From: Lachnoclostridium sp. An196
GTDB lineage: Bacteria; Bacillota; Clostridia; Lachnospirales; Lachnospiraceae
Length of the DNA: 64,000 nucleotides
Direction of reading: 5' to 3'
Assembly: GCF_002160135.1 (NCBI RefSeq)
Contig: NZ_NFJZ01000012.1
Location: 29,806 to 93,805, forward strand
This document shows, one piece after another, positions 52,368-61,457 of this stretch. Every line of letters begins with the position of its first letter. Position 1 is the first letter of the stretch. The notes beneath the pieces were generated by a model, which was not told the DNA's origin, ran no database searches, and was given only the letters and a program-made list of their open reading frames with translations. A program made the translations under genes and the position numbers.

Positions 52368-52922
52368 ATGGGAAGCGTATATTTTGTCCGGCACGGGCAG
52401 ACGGTGTGGAACGTGGAGAATAAGATCTGCGGAGCAACCGATATCGAACTGACGGAGCTGGGGCACCAGCAGGCGGTTGAGACAGGAAAGCGGATATTGG
52501 CTGAGGGGATCAAGGCAGATGAGATCCTGTATTCTCCTTTGATCCGCGCTGCAGAGACGGCCCGGCATATTTCGGAGGTGACCGGAATCCCGGCAAGGAT
52601 GGAACCGCGCCTGAAGGAGCAGAATTTCGGCAAATGGGAATCCACGCCCCGGGATGGGGAAGATTTCAAACGGGCGAAAAGAGATTTCTGCTGCAGATAT
52701 GAGGGCGGTGAGTCCATGCTGCATCTGGCGCAGAGGATCTACAACCTGTTGGACGAGCTTCGGGCAGAATCGGATGAAAAAACGTATATTCTGGTAGCAC
52801 ATAATGGGATCGCCAGAGTCGTGCAGTCTTATTTTTATGAGATGACGAATGAAGAGTACGCAGATTTTGGAGTGAGAAACTGTGCGGTGCTCAAGTATGA
52901 TTTTACCGGGAAAAAGGATTGA
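52368..52922 (+). CDS. Histidine phosphatase (phosphoglycerate-mutase-like)
   Basis: 184 residues. RHG motif (Arg8, His9, Gly10) with TVWN, later RAAETARH (second Arg), Glu in EQNFGKWE and the second His in VAHNG. Belongs to branch 1 cobalamin-phosphatase/PGM-like enzymes; substrate not predictable. Weak ribosome site, 5 bp after the previous stop, so expression may be coupled to the NifX-FKBP gene. Confidence 0.88.
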   Translation: MGSVYFVRHGQTVWNVENKICGATDIELTELGHQQAVETGKRILAEGIKADEILYSPLIRAAETARHISEVTGIPARMEPRLKEQNFGKWESTPRDGEDFKRAKRDFCCRYEGGESMLHLAQRIYNLLDELRAESDEKTYILVAHNGIARVVQSYFYEMTNEEYADFGVRNCAVLKYDFTGKKD

Positions 52923-52946
52923 CATACCGACTCAAAATGATATACT
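52919..52946 (+). promoter_or_regulatory. Extended -10 promoter of the thi operon
   Basis: TTGACA (52919-52924), 16-bp spacer, extended TGATATACT ending in TATACT (52941-52946). The start would be near 52953, giving a leader of about 110 nt. Confidence 0.8.
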
Positions 52947-52984
52947 GAATAAGGAAATTACATAAGGAAAACGATAGAGTGAAC

Positions 52985-53041
52985 AGGAGTTCATGAAGGG
53001 GTGCACCACCGCGGGTGTATTCCTTTGTGAACTCCTTTTTT
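52985..53041 (+). promoter_or_regulatory. thiS leader with intrinsic terminator (attenuator-like)
   Basis: AGGAGTTCA (52985-52993) pairs with TGAACTCCT (53028-53036), followed by T6. The loop itself folds via AAGG/CCTT and CACC/GGTG around GGGGTGCACCACCGCGGGTG. A terminator between a strong promoter and thiS implies conditional read-through, but the TPP aptamer signature (CUGAGA and its partner) is not present. Confidence 0.65.
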
Positions 53042-53064
53042 GGTCTATGGGAAAGGAGGATGCT

Positions 53065-53262
53065 ATGATCCGGGTAAACGGAGAAGAGAAAATGCTGGAA
53101 GAGGGGACAAGTCTTCTGGGATTTCTCGAACAGGAGGGATACCAGACTGCCAGGATTGCAGTGGAAAAAAACGGGGAAATCGTGCCTAAAAGCCGTTATG
53201 GCGAGACTCTGCTTCGCGACGGCGATGCGCTGGAGATTGTGAGCTTTGTGGGAGGAGGCTGA
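53065..53262 (+). CDS. thiS: Sulfur carrier protein ThiS
   Basis: 65 residues, ubiquitin-like, ending in the required GG (SFVGGG). It is adenylated by ThiF and receives sulfur for thiazole synthesis. Start at 53065 (AAAGGAGGA site); a longer frame from 52993 lies within the leader hairpin and is rejected. First gene of thiSFGHE. Confidence 0.94.
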   Translation: MIRVNGEEKMLEEGTSLLGFLEQEGYQTARIAVEKNGEIVPKSRYGETLLRDGDALEIVSFVGGG

Positions 53263-53263
53263 T

Positions 53264-53893
53264 ATGGCATTTTCAAGAGAAGAAGTACAGGAAGCGCTTC
53301 GCTGCAGGCATACGTCCGTGATCCAGGAGCGTCTGAATAAGGGCAGAGTCGCAATATCCGGTCTGGGAGGGCTGGGGTCCAATGTGGCGTCTGCGCTGGC
53401 CAGGATCGGAGTCGGTCATATGCATCTCATTGATTTTGACCGGGTGGATCTGACCAATCTGAACCGCCAGCAGTATTTCATGCGGCATGTGGGGATGTAT
53501 AAGACGGATGCCCTGAGAGAACAGCTGCTGGAAATTAATCCGTATCTGGATATACGGACAGACTGTGTCCGTGTCCGCGAAGAAAATATAAAAGAACTTT
53601 TTGCGGAGGACGATATTATCTGCGAGGCTTTCGATGTGCCGGAGAATAAGGCCATGCTGGTTAACGGCGTTCTGGAACAGTTTTCGGATAAGATCATCGT
53701 CAGTGCTTCCGGCATGGCGGGATATGGAGACAGCAATACGATACGGACGAGAAAAGTTGCGGGCAGATTTTATCTGTGCGGAGATGAAACCAGCGATTCC
53801 GGAACCGGCATGGGACTGATGGCACCCCGTGTGAGCATCTGTGCGGGACATGAGGCGAATCTGATCGCGCAGCTGCTCATAGACGGCATATAA
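53264..53893 (+). CDS. thiF: ThiS adenylyltransferase ThiF
   Basis: 209 residues, E1-like. GLGGLGSNVASALARIGVGHMHLIDFDRVDLTNLNRQQYF (read in parts) is the nucleotide-binding core; ends with CAGHEANLIAQLLI. Short form without C-terminal zinc Cys pairs, as usual beside ThiS in Clostridia. Starts 1 bp after thiS stop with GGAGGAGG. Confidence 0.93.
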   Translation: MAFSREEVQEALRCRHTSVIQERLNKGRVAISGLGGLGSNVASALARIGVGHMHLIDFDRVDLTNLNRQQYFMRHVGMYKTDALREQLLEINPYLDIRTDCVRVREENIKELFAEDDIICEAFDVPENKAMLVNGVLEQFSDKIIVSASGMAGYGDSNTIRTRKVAGRFYLCGDETSDSGTGMGLMAPRVSICAGHEANLIAQLLIDGI

Positions 53894-53923
53894 GAGAATA
53901 ATGAACAAGAGGAGAATAAGAAG

Positions 53924-54709
53924 ATGACAGATTTGAACAAAGATACTTTTTGCCTGGGAGGACATGAATTCCAATCCCGTTTCATACTGGGTTCGGGGAA
54001 GTATTCCCTGGAACTGATCAAGGCGGCTGTGGAGAATGCGGGCGCGCAGATGATTACACTGGCGCTGCGCCGGGCTAATCAGGGCGGACTTGCCAATATT
54101 CTGGACTATATTCCGGAGGGAGTAACGCTGCTTCCCAATACTTCCGGGGCCAGAAATGCGGAAGAAGCAGTTCGCATCGCACGTCTGGCAAGAGAGATCT
54201 GCCAGAGTGATTTTATCAAGATTGAGGTGATCCATGATTCCAAATATCTCCTGCCGGACAACTATGAGACGGTAAAAGCCACGGAGATACTGGCAAAGGA
54301 AGGCTTTGTAGTGATGCCTTATATGTATCCGGATCTGAACGCGGCCCGTGACCTGGCGAACGCGGGGGCAGCCTGCGTGATGCCGCTTGGTTCGCCGATC
54401 GGATCCAACAAAGGAATCTGCACGAAAGATTTTATTCAGATCCTGATTGATGAGATCGATCTGCCCATCATTGTGGACGCGGGTATCGGAAAGCCTTCTC
54501 AGGCATGCGAGGCCATGGAGATGGGGGCTGCTGCAGTCATGGCAAATACGGCCATCGCCACTGCCGGAGATATTCCTGCCATGGCAGAAGCGTTTCGGAA
54601 AGCCATCGAGGCGGGACGAACCGCATACCTGTCCGGAATGGGCCGTGTCATCGAAAAAGGTTCCAGCGCGTCCTCGCCGCTGACCGGATTTTTGGAAGAA
54701 CAGGAGTGA
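53924..54709 (+). CDS. thiG: Thiazole synthase
   Basis: 261 residues, TIM barrel. Joins dehydroglycine, 1-deoxyxylulose 5-phosphate and ThiS thiocarboxylate to give the thiazole phosphate. Signatures: [25 protein letters not shown] (Schiff-base Lys), [14 protein letters not shown] and [11 protein letters not shown]. Overlaps thiH start (TGATG). Confidence 0.96.
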   Translation: MTDLNKDTFCLGGHEFQSRFILGSGKYSLELIKAAVENAGAQMITLALRRANQGGLANILDYIPEGVTLLPNTSGARNAEEAVRIARLAREICQSDFIKIEVIHDSKYLLPDNYETVKATEILAKEGFVVMPYMYPDLNAARDLANAGAACVMPLGSPIGSNKGICTKDFIQILIDEIDLPIIVDAGIGKPSQACEAMEMGAAAVMANTAIATAGDIPAMAEAFRKAIEAGRTAYLSGMGRVIEKGSSASSPLTGFLEEQE

Positions 54710-54714
54710 TGGCC

Positions 54715-55932
54715 ATGAGTAAAAATGATCATATCAATGAAAGTATCTTAAGCGATGAGATCCGGGAGCATCAGAAAGAGAACCGTATAAACCATATGGA
54801 GTATCTGCCGGGCATGGAAGTCATCGACTCAACGATTATGGAGCAGGTCATAAGCGCCATGGATACCTATGATTATGACAAATATACAGAGAGCGACGTG
54901 CTCAGGGCAATTGCGAAAGAGAACCGTACGCCGGAAGACTTTGCGGCGCTGCTCTCTCCGGCGGCGCTTCCCCACCTGGAGGAAATGGCGCAGGCCGCGC
55001 AGCGGGAGACCAGGAAGCATTTCGGGAATTCCGTTTATATGTTCACGCCCATTTATATCGCGAACTACTGCGAAAATTATTGTATTTACTGCGGATTCAA
55101 CTGTCATAACAGGATCCGGCGCGCCAAGCTGAACTATGAAGAGATCGAGAAAGAGATGAAAGCCATCTCAGAGAGCGGGCTCCAGGAGATCCTGATTCTG
55201 ACCGGAGAGAGCCGGGCAAAATCGGATGTGGAATACATTGGAGAGGCGTGTAAAATCGCGGGAAAATATTTCAAAGTCATCGGGCTGGAAGTGTATCCCA
55301 TGAACTCTGATGAATACCGCTATCTGCATGAGTGCGGCGCGGATTATGTGACGGTGTTCCAGGAGACATACAATTCCGATAAATATGAGACGCTGCATCT
55401 GGCAGGGCACAAAAGGATTTTCCCTTATCGTGTCAATGCCCAGGAAAGAGCATTGATGGGAGGCATGCGCGGCGTGGCTTTTGCGGCGCTGCTGGGACTG
55501 GATGATTTCCGGAAAGACGCGTTTGCGACGGGTATGCATGCTTATCTGCTGCAGAGAAAATATCCCCATGCGGAGATCTCCTTCTCCTGCCCCCGTCTCC
55601 GTCCGATTATCAATAACGACCGGATCAATCCCATGGATGTGCACGAAGCGCAGCTTTTGCAGGTGGTTACCGCCTACCGGCTGTTTATGCCTTTCGCGGG
55701 CATCACAATCTCCACCAGGGAATGTGCGAGAGTGAGAAACAACATCGTCAATATCGCCGCCACGAAGATTTCCGCCGGAGTCAGTACAGGGATCGGAAGT
55801 CATGTGGAAGAAGTAGAGGACAAGGGCGACGAGCAGTTTGAAATCTCGGATTCCCGCACAGTGGAAGAAGTGTACAGCGACCTGTCTGGGCTGGGCCTGC
55901 AGCCGGTCATGAACGATTACATTTATGTATAG
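54715..55932 (+). CDS. thiH: 2-iminoacetate synthase (tyrosine lyase)
   Basis: 405 residues, radical SAM. The [4Fe-4S] motif is C119-x3-C123-x2-C126 (CENYCIYC), followed by a complete barrel with GESRAKSD and ECARVRN near the end. Cleaves tyrosine to dehydroglycine for ThiG; the oxygen-independent option marks anaerobes. ATG 54715 lies 8 bp from AGGAG; ATG 54709 is too close. Confidence 0.95.
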   Translation: MSKNDHINESILSDEIREHQKENRINHMEYLPGMEVIDSTIMEQVISAMDTYDYDKYTESDVLRAIAKENRTPEDFAALLSPAALPHLEEMAQAAQRETRKHFGNSVYMFTPIYIANYCENYCIYCGFNCHNRIRRAKLNYEEIEKEMKAISESGLQEILILTGESRAKSDVEYIGEACKIAGKYFKVIGLEVYPMNSDEYRYLHECGADYVTVFQETYNSDKYETLHLAGHKRIFPYRVNAQERALMGGMRGVAFAALLGLDDFRKDAFATGMHAYLLQRKYPHAEISFSCPRLRPIINNDRINPMDVHEAQLLQVVTAYRLFMPFAGITISTRECARVRNNIVNIAATKISAGVSTGIGSHVEEVEDKGDEQFEISDSRTVEEVYSDLSGLGLQPVMNDYIYV

Positions 55933-55963
55933 GAAGGAATACGGGGGAGAGTCAGGAGAGAAT

Positions 55964-56578
55964 ATGATGCATGAAGAAATTGATTTTTCGAAGATTATCG
56001 CGGTGTCCAACCGGCATCTGAGCCGTCTGCCATACTTGGAACAGGTGGAGAGGATCTGCAGCTTTCATCCGAAAGCCTTCCTGCTGAGAGAGAAAGATCT
56101 CCCGCCGGAAGATTATCTGGAACTGGCAAGTGAGGTAAAAGTCATATGTGAACGGCATAAGGTACTGCTGATCCCTCATTTTTATCCGGAGGCGGCAAAA
56201 ACCGCCGGATCCGGCGTTCTGCACCTGCCGCTATGGAAGCTGAAAGAACGGCGGGAAATAAGTGTGAAGAAGGGCCGGATAGACGGCCCGGAAAAAGACG
56301 AAACAGTAAAAATCGGTGTGTCCATACACTCGGCAGAAGAAGCAAAAGAGGCGGTGAGCTTAGGCGCTTCGTACCTTACTGCCGGGCATATTTTCACCAC
56401 AGACTGTAAAAAAGGCGTTCCGGCAAGAGGATTGGAATTTTTAAAAGAGGTCTGTGAGATTTCCCCGGTTCCCGTATATGGGATCGGAGGAATCCATCTG
56501 GATGCGGAGCAGATCCGGTCAGTCCTGGAGCAGGGAGCGGAAGGCGTCTGCATCATGTCGGAGATGATGCGAATATAG
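55964..56578 (+). CDS. thiE: Thiamine phosphate synthase/TenI-like protein
   Basis: 204 residues. ThiE-type TIM barrel with LLREKDLPPEDY, IGVSIHSAEEA, ASYLTAGHIFTTDCKKGVPARGL and YGIGGIHLDAEQI. Couples pyrimidine and thiazole phosphates. The ATG at 55964 follows AGGAG by 5 bp. Last of thiSFGHE. A non-catalytic TenI relative cannot be excluded, since some pyrophosphate-site residues (QLR motif as LLRE) vary. Confidence 0.85.
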   Translation: MMHEEIDFSKIIAVSNRHLSRLPYLEQVERICSFHPKAFLLREKDLPPEDYLELASEVKVICERHKVLLIPHFYPEAAKTAGSGVLHLPLWKLKERREISVKKGRIDGPEKDETVKIGVSIHSAEEAKEAVSLGASYLTAGHIFTTDCKKGVPARGLEFLKEVCEISPVPVYGIGGIHLDAEQIRSVLEQGAEGVCIMSEMMRI

Positions 56579-56604
56579 AGGCTCCTTGTATTTATTCTGA
56601 TATC

Positions 56605-56633
56605 TTGACGATGGAAAAAAGATGTACTATCAT
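56605..56633 (+). promoter_or_regulatory. Promoter of marR-eamA
   Basis: TTGACG (56605-56610), 17-bp spacer, TATCAT (56628-56633). GATG-6 bp-CATC straddles the -10 and GATGTA/TACATC recurs 24 bp apart, possible MarR sites. Confidence 0.55.
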
Positions 56634-56675
56634 CTAAAATAGTTGAGGATACATCATTTGAAAGGAAGGGAGAGT

Positions 56676-57149
56676 ATGGATAAAACACATCGCCAGATCA
56701 CAAAAATTGCCAGAGAAGTCGGCAAGTTTACTGTCCGGACGATGAAAGCTGAGGGGGTTGGCACCGCAGAATTCGATCTCATTCATGCTGTGCGGAAGAA
56801 TCCTGGCATTACGCAGGCAGAAATCTGTAAAATTCTGGGGGCAGATAAAGGCGCGGTGGCAAAACAGACGGCCAATCTGGAAACGAAAGGCTTTCTGCGC
56901 AGAGAAATTAACCCGGGAGACGGTCGCAGTCAACTTATCTTTCCGACAGAACAGGCTCAGTGTTTAAAGAATTCCAAGGCCCGCATCGAGACTCTGTTTT
57001 ATGAATGGCTGGCAGAAGCACTTTGTGAAGAAGAGCGGATTGAATTTGCGCGCCTGCTGAATATTCTTTACCAGCGCTGCAAAGAAGAGAGTAAAGCCGG
57101 TTTTCCTGAAATGACGGCGCGCATGAAACATCTTGCTCGGAACGATTAG
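56676..57149 (+). CDS. MarR family transcriptional regulator
   Basis: 157 residues. Winged helix with ITQAEICKILGADKGAVAKQTANLETKGFLRRE and the DGRSQLIFPT wing. Start at 56676 after AAAGGAAGGGAG; a longer frame from 56643 is rejected. It is 11 bp ahead of an EamA exporter gene, so probably controls it. Ligand unknown. Confidence 0.9.
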   Translation: MDKTHRQITKIAREVGKFTVRTMKAEGVGTAEFDLIHAVRKNPGITQAEICKILGADKGAVAKQTANLETKGFLRREINPGDGRSQLIFPTEQAQCLKNSKARIETLFYEWLAEALCEEERIEFARLLNILYQRCKEESKAGFPEMTARMKHLARND

Positions 57150-57160
57150 GGGGAATAAAA

Positions 57161-58024
57161 ATGTGGCTGGTTGCGGCTGTTTTATCTGCGTTATTTGCCG
57201 GGATCACAGCAATTCTCGCAAAATGTGGAATCAAGAAAACGGATTCTGATGTGGCGACCGCGCTCAGAACGATTGTCGTATTGCTTTTTTCGTGGCTCAT
57301 GGTATTTGTTGTGGGCTCGGCGGAAACGATTTCTCAGATCCGGCCGGTTTCATACTTGTTCCTGATTCTTTCAGGCATGGCGACCGGAGCATCCTGGCTG
57401 TGCTATTTTAAAGCTCTTTCCATTGGTAATGTCAATAAGGTGGTCGCGATTGACAAATCAAGTACTGTCCTGACTGTACTGCTTGCTATTATATTATTTC
57501 ATGAAACAGACCATCTGGCCGTGAAATTGATCGGTACTGTCCTGTTGGGAATCGGAGTCATCCTTATGGTAGAGAAGAAGGCTGTGCAGGCTGTCAATGG
57601 GAATACTTACATTATCTATGCGGCTGGTTCGGCTGTATTTGCTGCGCTTACTTCTATTCTTGCCAAAATAGGGATTTCCGGAGTGGAGTCCAATCTGGGA
57701 ACCGCGATCCGCACGATCGTAGTGCTGGTCATGGCCTGGGTGATGGTGGCGGTCAAGGGAAAGATGGCCGAACTCCGATGTCTTGACAAACGGGAGCTGC
57801 TGTTTATCGGGCTGTCCGGAATCGCGACCGGAGCGTCCTGGCTGTGCTATTATTATGCTATTCAAAACGGTATCGTCAGTGTGGTGGCCCCGATTGACAA
57901 GATGAGTCTGCTTGTAAGTGTTGCCTTCTCGTATATCGTATTCAAAGAAAAAATGTCAGGAAGAGCTGTCTGCGGATTGGTGCTTATGCTGCTGGGTACG
58001 CTTGCAATGGCTGTTTTTGCATAA
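57161..58024 (+). CDS. EamA/DMT family transporter
   Basis: 287 residues, ten membrane segments in two tandem EamA repeats, each with RTIVVL and GxATGASWLCY. Exports or imports small metabolites. Regulated with the MarR protein upstream. Followed by a terminator at 58097. Confidence 0.9.
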   Translation: MWLVAAVLSALFAGITAILAKCGIKKTDSDVATALRTIVVLLFSWLMVFVVGSAETISQIRPVSYLFLILSGMATGASWLCYFKALSIGNVNKVVAIDKSSTVLTVLLAIILFHETDHLAVKLIGTVLLGIGVILMVEKKAVQAVNGNTYIIYAAGSAVFAALTSILAKIGISGVESNLGTAIRTIVVLVMAWVMVAVKGKMAELRCLDKRELLFIGLSGIATGASWLCYYYAIQNGIVSVVAPIDKMSLLVSVAFSYIVFKEKMSGRAVCGLVLMLLGTLAMAVFA

Positions 58025-58096
58025 AATGGCGGAGAGAATTGATTTATAGATAATTGACAGTCTGAAGCATATTATGCTCAAACCGATTAGGCTTTC

Positions 58097-58130
58097 GGCG
58101 AAGTGTTACGATAAGCACTTCGCCATTTTT
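58097..58130 (+). terminator. Intrinsic terminator after the EamA gene
   Basis: GGCGAAGTG (58097-58105) and CACTTCGCC (58116-58124) pair perfectly, then ATTTTTATT. Confidence 0.88.
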
Positions 58131-58403
58131 ATTAGAGTTATTGTTATTGACTTTAATAAAATATGAACACAAAAACAAAATGAAGTGTGCGTGATTTTTA
58201 ATAATCGAAAATTGGTGAATAAACATGTGAATAATAGGACGCTGGAAAAATAAGCCATGATATGTTTTGATAATTGAAACTTCCGAAAACGGCAAAAATA
58301 TATTGCGCAATGCAGAAACCCGCTGGATTTATTGCCGGTAATATGATATTCTATAGTGTAGATTTATATAGTATTGGATTCGATTGATAACGGAGGAAAG
58401 CAG
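58131..58403 (+). other. AT-rich intergenic stretch before the Fic gene
   Basis: No open frame with a ribosome site, no tRNA, no clear repeat. A TATAGT at about 58353 could serve as -10 for the Fic gene, but no -35 is convincing. Confidence 0.4.
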
Positions 58404-59294
58404 ATGCGATACCTTTCAGTTGCTGAAATAGCAAAAAAATGGAATATATCGGAGCGCAGTGTGAGAAATTACTGTGCTCATGGGCGTGTGCAGGGTGCTT
58501 TTCTTACCGGAAAGACCTGGAATATTCCGGAGAACGCTGAAAAACCAGAGCGTTCCAACAAAAAGAAAGAACATCCACTTACACTATTGGATATCTTGCA
58601 GGAACAAAAAGTAAGTAAATATTCCGGCGGTATTTACCATAAAACACAAATTGATTTAACGTATAACTCAAACCATATTGAGGGAAGCCGTCTGACCCAT
58701 GATCAGACCAGATATATTTTTGAGACCAATACCATTGGCGTGGAAAATGGAATTCTCAATGTTGATGATGTGATTGAAACTGTAAATCATTTTCGATGTA
58801 TTGATATGATCATTGATCATGCAAAATCTGCTTTGACTGAGAAGTTTATTAAGAAACTTCACTTGACTTTGAAAAGTGGAACCAGCGATTCCAGAAAAGA
58901 CTGGTTTACAGTAGGGGATTATAAGAAACTGCCTAATGAGGTGGGCGGTATGGAGACTGCCCTACCTGAAGAAGTTGCTGGTAAGATGAAAGCATTGCTG
59001 GCAGAGTATAACGCAAAAGAAGAAAAGACATTTGAAGATATTCTGGATTTCCATGTAAAGTTTGAGCGAATCCATCCGTTTCAGGACGGTAACGGGCGAG
59101 TAGGCAGATTGCTCATGTTTAAGGAGTGCCTGAAATATGATATTGTTCCATTCATTATTGAGGATGACCTGAAGATGTTCTACTATAGAGGATTGAAGGA
59201 GTGGGACAATGAAAAAGGCTATCTGACAGATACCTGTCTGACTGCACAGGACCAATATAAGGCGTATTTGGATTATTTCAGAATCCCATATTAA
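58404..59294 (+). CDS. HTH-Fic family protein (AMPylator-like)
   Basis: 296 residues. An N-terminal excisionase-like HTH (MRYLSVAEIAKKWNISERSV, residues 1-45) is followed by a Fic domain with the inhibitory motif SNHIEG (about 89-94) near its N-terminus and the catalytic HPFQDGNGRVGR (His224). Active-site Asp, Asn and Arg are intact. Known Fic proteins transfer AMP or other phosphates to a target. The HTH may autoregulate. CGGAGG at 7 bp. The gene stands at the edge of mobile DNA and may act as a defence or toxin module. Confidence 0.9.
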   Translation: MRYLSVAEIAKKWNISERSVRNYCAHGRVQGAFLTGKTWNIPENAEKPERSNKKKEHPLTLLDILQEQKVSKYSGGIYHKTQIDLTYNSNHIEGSRLTHDQTRYIFETNTIGVENGILNVDDVIETVNHFRCIDMIIDHAKSALTEKFIKKLHLTLKSGTSDSRKDWFTVGDYKKLPNEVGGMETALPEEVAGKMKALLAEYNAKEEKTFEDILDFHVKFERIHPFQDGNGRVGRLLMFKECLKYDIVPFIIEDDLKMFYYRGLKEWDNEKGYLTDTCLTAQDQYKAYLDYFRIPY

Positions 59295-59353
59295 GTAAGA
59301 TAATTTTCAAGGTATCAGCTGAGAATCAGTGATAAACGATATCGCCTATTTTG

Positions 59354-59445
59354 AAAAGTTCTGGAAAAGCCAGTAAAAACAATAATTTCGCGAAGTAGAA
59401 AGACGTTTATTACATTACTACACCATTTATGAAAGCGCCTTGATG
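59354..59445. repeat. Left imperfect direct repeat flanking AT-rich cargo
   Basis: About 92 bp beginning AAAAGTTCTGGAAAAGCCAG and ending GCGCCTTGATG, matching 62256-62350 at roughly four of five positions. It sits 60 bp after Fic, in the 325-bp gap before the esterase. Nothing else coding is seen in that gap; a TATAAT at 59495-59500 may be a -10. Confidence 0.75.
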
Positions 59446-59619
59446 GAATAAGATTTTAAAACTTAATAACCAAAAATTTCTGCATATCTCTGCGTATAAT
59501 ATAAGCAGTAAAATTGGAATGGGAGCACAGTGTATGTGTGAAACAAGAACAACGTAGTTCAAAGTTCATAACGGTATGATAGAATGATTATGACAAATCG
59601 GGATTTGTGGAGGTGTTGA

Positions 59620-60456
59620 ATGAAAAGTGTATTAATGATTGGACAGTCCAACATGGCTGGACGTGGATTCATAAACGAAGTACCGATGATTTGTAATGAG
59701 AGAATCCAGATGTTAAGAAATGGAAAATGGCAAATGATGACAGAACCAATTAACTACGATCGTCCTATATCAGGAGTAAGTCTTGCGGGTTCATTTGCTG
59801 CAATGTGGTGCATGGAAAACAAAGAAGAACAAATCGGCTTGATTCCATGTGCGGAAGGTGGCAGTTCCATTGATGACTGGTCTATAGAGAAAATATTATT
59901 TAAAAATGCAATTATTCAGGCAAAATTTGCAATGCAAAATAGTAATTTGATTGCTATTCTGTGGCATCAAGGAGAAAATGATAGCTATAATGGTAACTAC
60001 AAAACGTATTATGAAAAATTACATACAATTTTTGAGGCTTTAAAAAATGAACTTAATTTAGACGATGTACCGTTTATTATTGGAGGACTTGGTGACTATT
60101 TAGGAAAGATAGGCTTTGGTTTTAATTGTACAGAGTATGACTTGGTGAATAAAGAATTATTACGATATGCCAATGATCATAATCATGTATATTTTGTAAC
60201 TGCCCAGGGGTTGTCAGCAAATCCAGATGGCATACATTTAAATGCTGTCTCTCAAAGAAAATTTGGGGTTCGTTATTACTATGCCTACAAAAACAAAAAG
60301 AATGTGATAACACCTTTGAAAAACGAAGAAAAATTATTAGAGTCATGTATTAATATTCCATATACTCAGAATGAAATGAAATATTTAGCTATGATGGATT
60401 TGACAATGGGAAAATGTAGTTATGAAGAGTTCATAACAAAAATGAAAAATCTCTAA
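59620..60456 (+). CDS. SGNH hydrolase (sialate O-acetylesterase-like)
   Basis: 278 residues. SASA/SGNH blocks: GQSNMAGRG (Ser8-Asn9 region), CAEGGSSIDDW, WHQGEND and the DGIHLN near residue 205 carrying Asp/His of the catalytic triad. No signal peptide, so cytoplasmic. Removes acetyl groups from sugars or other esters. Start with GGAGGTG near TTGAATG. AT-rich like its neighbours. Confidence 0.88.
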   Translation: MKSVLMIGQSNMAGRGFINEVPMICNERIQMLRNGKWQMMTEPINYDRPISGVSLAGSFAAMWCMENKEEQIGLIPCAEGGSSIDDWSIEKILFKNAIIQAKFAMQNSNLIAILWHQGENDSYNGNYKTYYEKLHTIFEALKNELNLDDVPFIIGGLGDYLGKIGFGFNCTEYDLVNKELLRYANDHNHVYFVTAQGLSANPDGIHLNAVSQRKFGVRYYYAYKNKKNVITPLKNEEKLLESCINIPYTQNEMKYLAMMDLTMGKCSYEEFITKMKNL

Positions 60457-60661
60457 CTTTCAATCTGACTAATGGAAATAAAATAAAGAAAAGAATTAGA
60501 ATTTTACAAAGAAGTGTAATTGTATGAATAAAGCGATTGTTGTAATGAGGATTGCTATTCTTACTTCTTTGGAAAAAGATAAGTAATTGACTGGCAAATT
60601 CCAGTTTATTGGGAAGTCGCAGAGAACGAAAAATCGGAAGTTTACAGCGAGGTGAAAGAGG

Positions 60662-61420
60662 TTGAATTATGTAGAATATGGAAAAGAAAACAAATATGAT
60701 GATAATATATTTTTTCAAAAATACAGTCAAATGAGTCGCTCACAGCAGGGACTAGCCGGTGCAGGAGAATGGGAAACATTGAGAAAGCTGCTGCCGGATT
60801 TTAAAGATAAGCGTGTGCTTGATTTAGGATGCGGCTATGGATGGCACTGTATTTATGCGATGGAACACGGAGCGTCTTCTGTTGTAGGTGTTGATATTTC
60901 TCATAAAATGCTCGAGGTAGCCAAAGAAAAAACACATTTTCCACAGGTTGAATATAAATGCTGTGCTATAGAAGATGTGGAATTCCCAGAGGAGAGTTTT
61001 GATGTAATATTAAGTTCACTTGCGTTTCACTATGTAGCAGATTATGAGATTTTAGTAAAAAAGATATATAGAATACTGAAGTCTGGTGGTAAGCTAGTTT
61101 TTACGGTTGAACATCCTGTTTTTACTGCCTATGGAACACAAGACTGGCATTATAACGAAAAAGGAGAAATACTGCATTTTCCGGTGGATAATTATTATTA
61201 TGAGGGCAAACGGACAGCTGTGTTTTTGGGAGAAAAGGTTACAAAATATCATAGAACACTGACCACATATCTAAATACACTGCTTTCAAATGGTTTTATA
61301 ATAAATCATATTGTGGAGCCGCAGCCGGCGGAAAACATGATGGATATTCCGGGGATGCAGGATGAAATGCGCCGTCCCATGATGCTGATTGTATCGGCGA
61401 ACAAAAAAGTGGATAGATAG
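60662..61420 (+). CDS. Class I SAM-dependent methyltransferase
   Basis: 252 residues from TTG 60662 (AGGTG at 7 bp). Motif I VLDLGCGYGWHCIYA (about 52-66), GVDISHKML, EDVEFPEESFDVILSSLAFHYV, ILKSGGKLVFTVEHP. Methyltransferase-11 group with a C-terminal substrate cap. Substrate unknown. Lies in the cargo between the two direct repeats. Confidence 0.9.
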   Translation: MNYVEYGKENKYDDNIFFQKYSQMSRSQQGLAGAGEWETLRKLLPDFKDKRVLDLGCGYGWHCIYAMEHGASSVVGVDISHKMLEVAKEKTHFPQVEYKCCAIEDVEFPEESFDVILSSLAFHYVADYEILVKKIYRILKSGGKLVFTVEHPVFTAYGTQDWHYNEKGEILHFPVDNYYYEGKRTAVFLGEKVTKYHRTLTTYLNTLLSNGFIINHIVEPQPAENMMDIPGMQDEMRRPMMLIVSANKKVDR

Positions 61421-61457
61421 AACTAAAACACCTATAAGGTATAAATGGAGGTAATTT

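Noticed and set aside
52985..53041. TPP riboswitch or T-box ahead of thiS
   Set aside because: No CUGAGA/ACCUGAUC-type TPP core; the ACCGCG-like string lacks a Stem I and specifier, and the leader is only about 110 nt.
52993..53064. Longer ThiS start at 52993
   Set aside because: It lies in the leader hairpin; the 53065 ATG follows AAAGGAGGA and gives a normal-length ThiS.
54505..54714. N-terminal extension of ThiH into thiG
   Set aside because: Out-of-frame reading of thiG; ATG 54715 has the correct ribosome site.
60508..60585. 20-codon ORF before the methyltransferase
   Set aside because: No ribosome site or recognisable sequence; likely chance.
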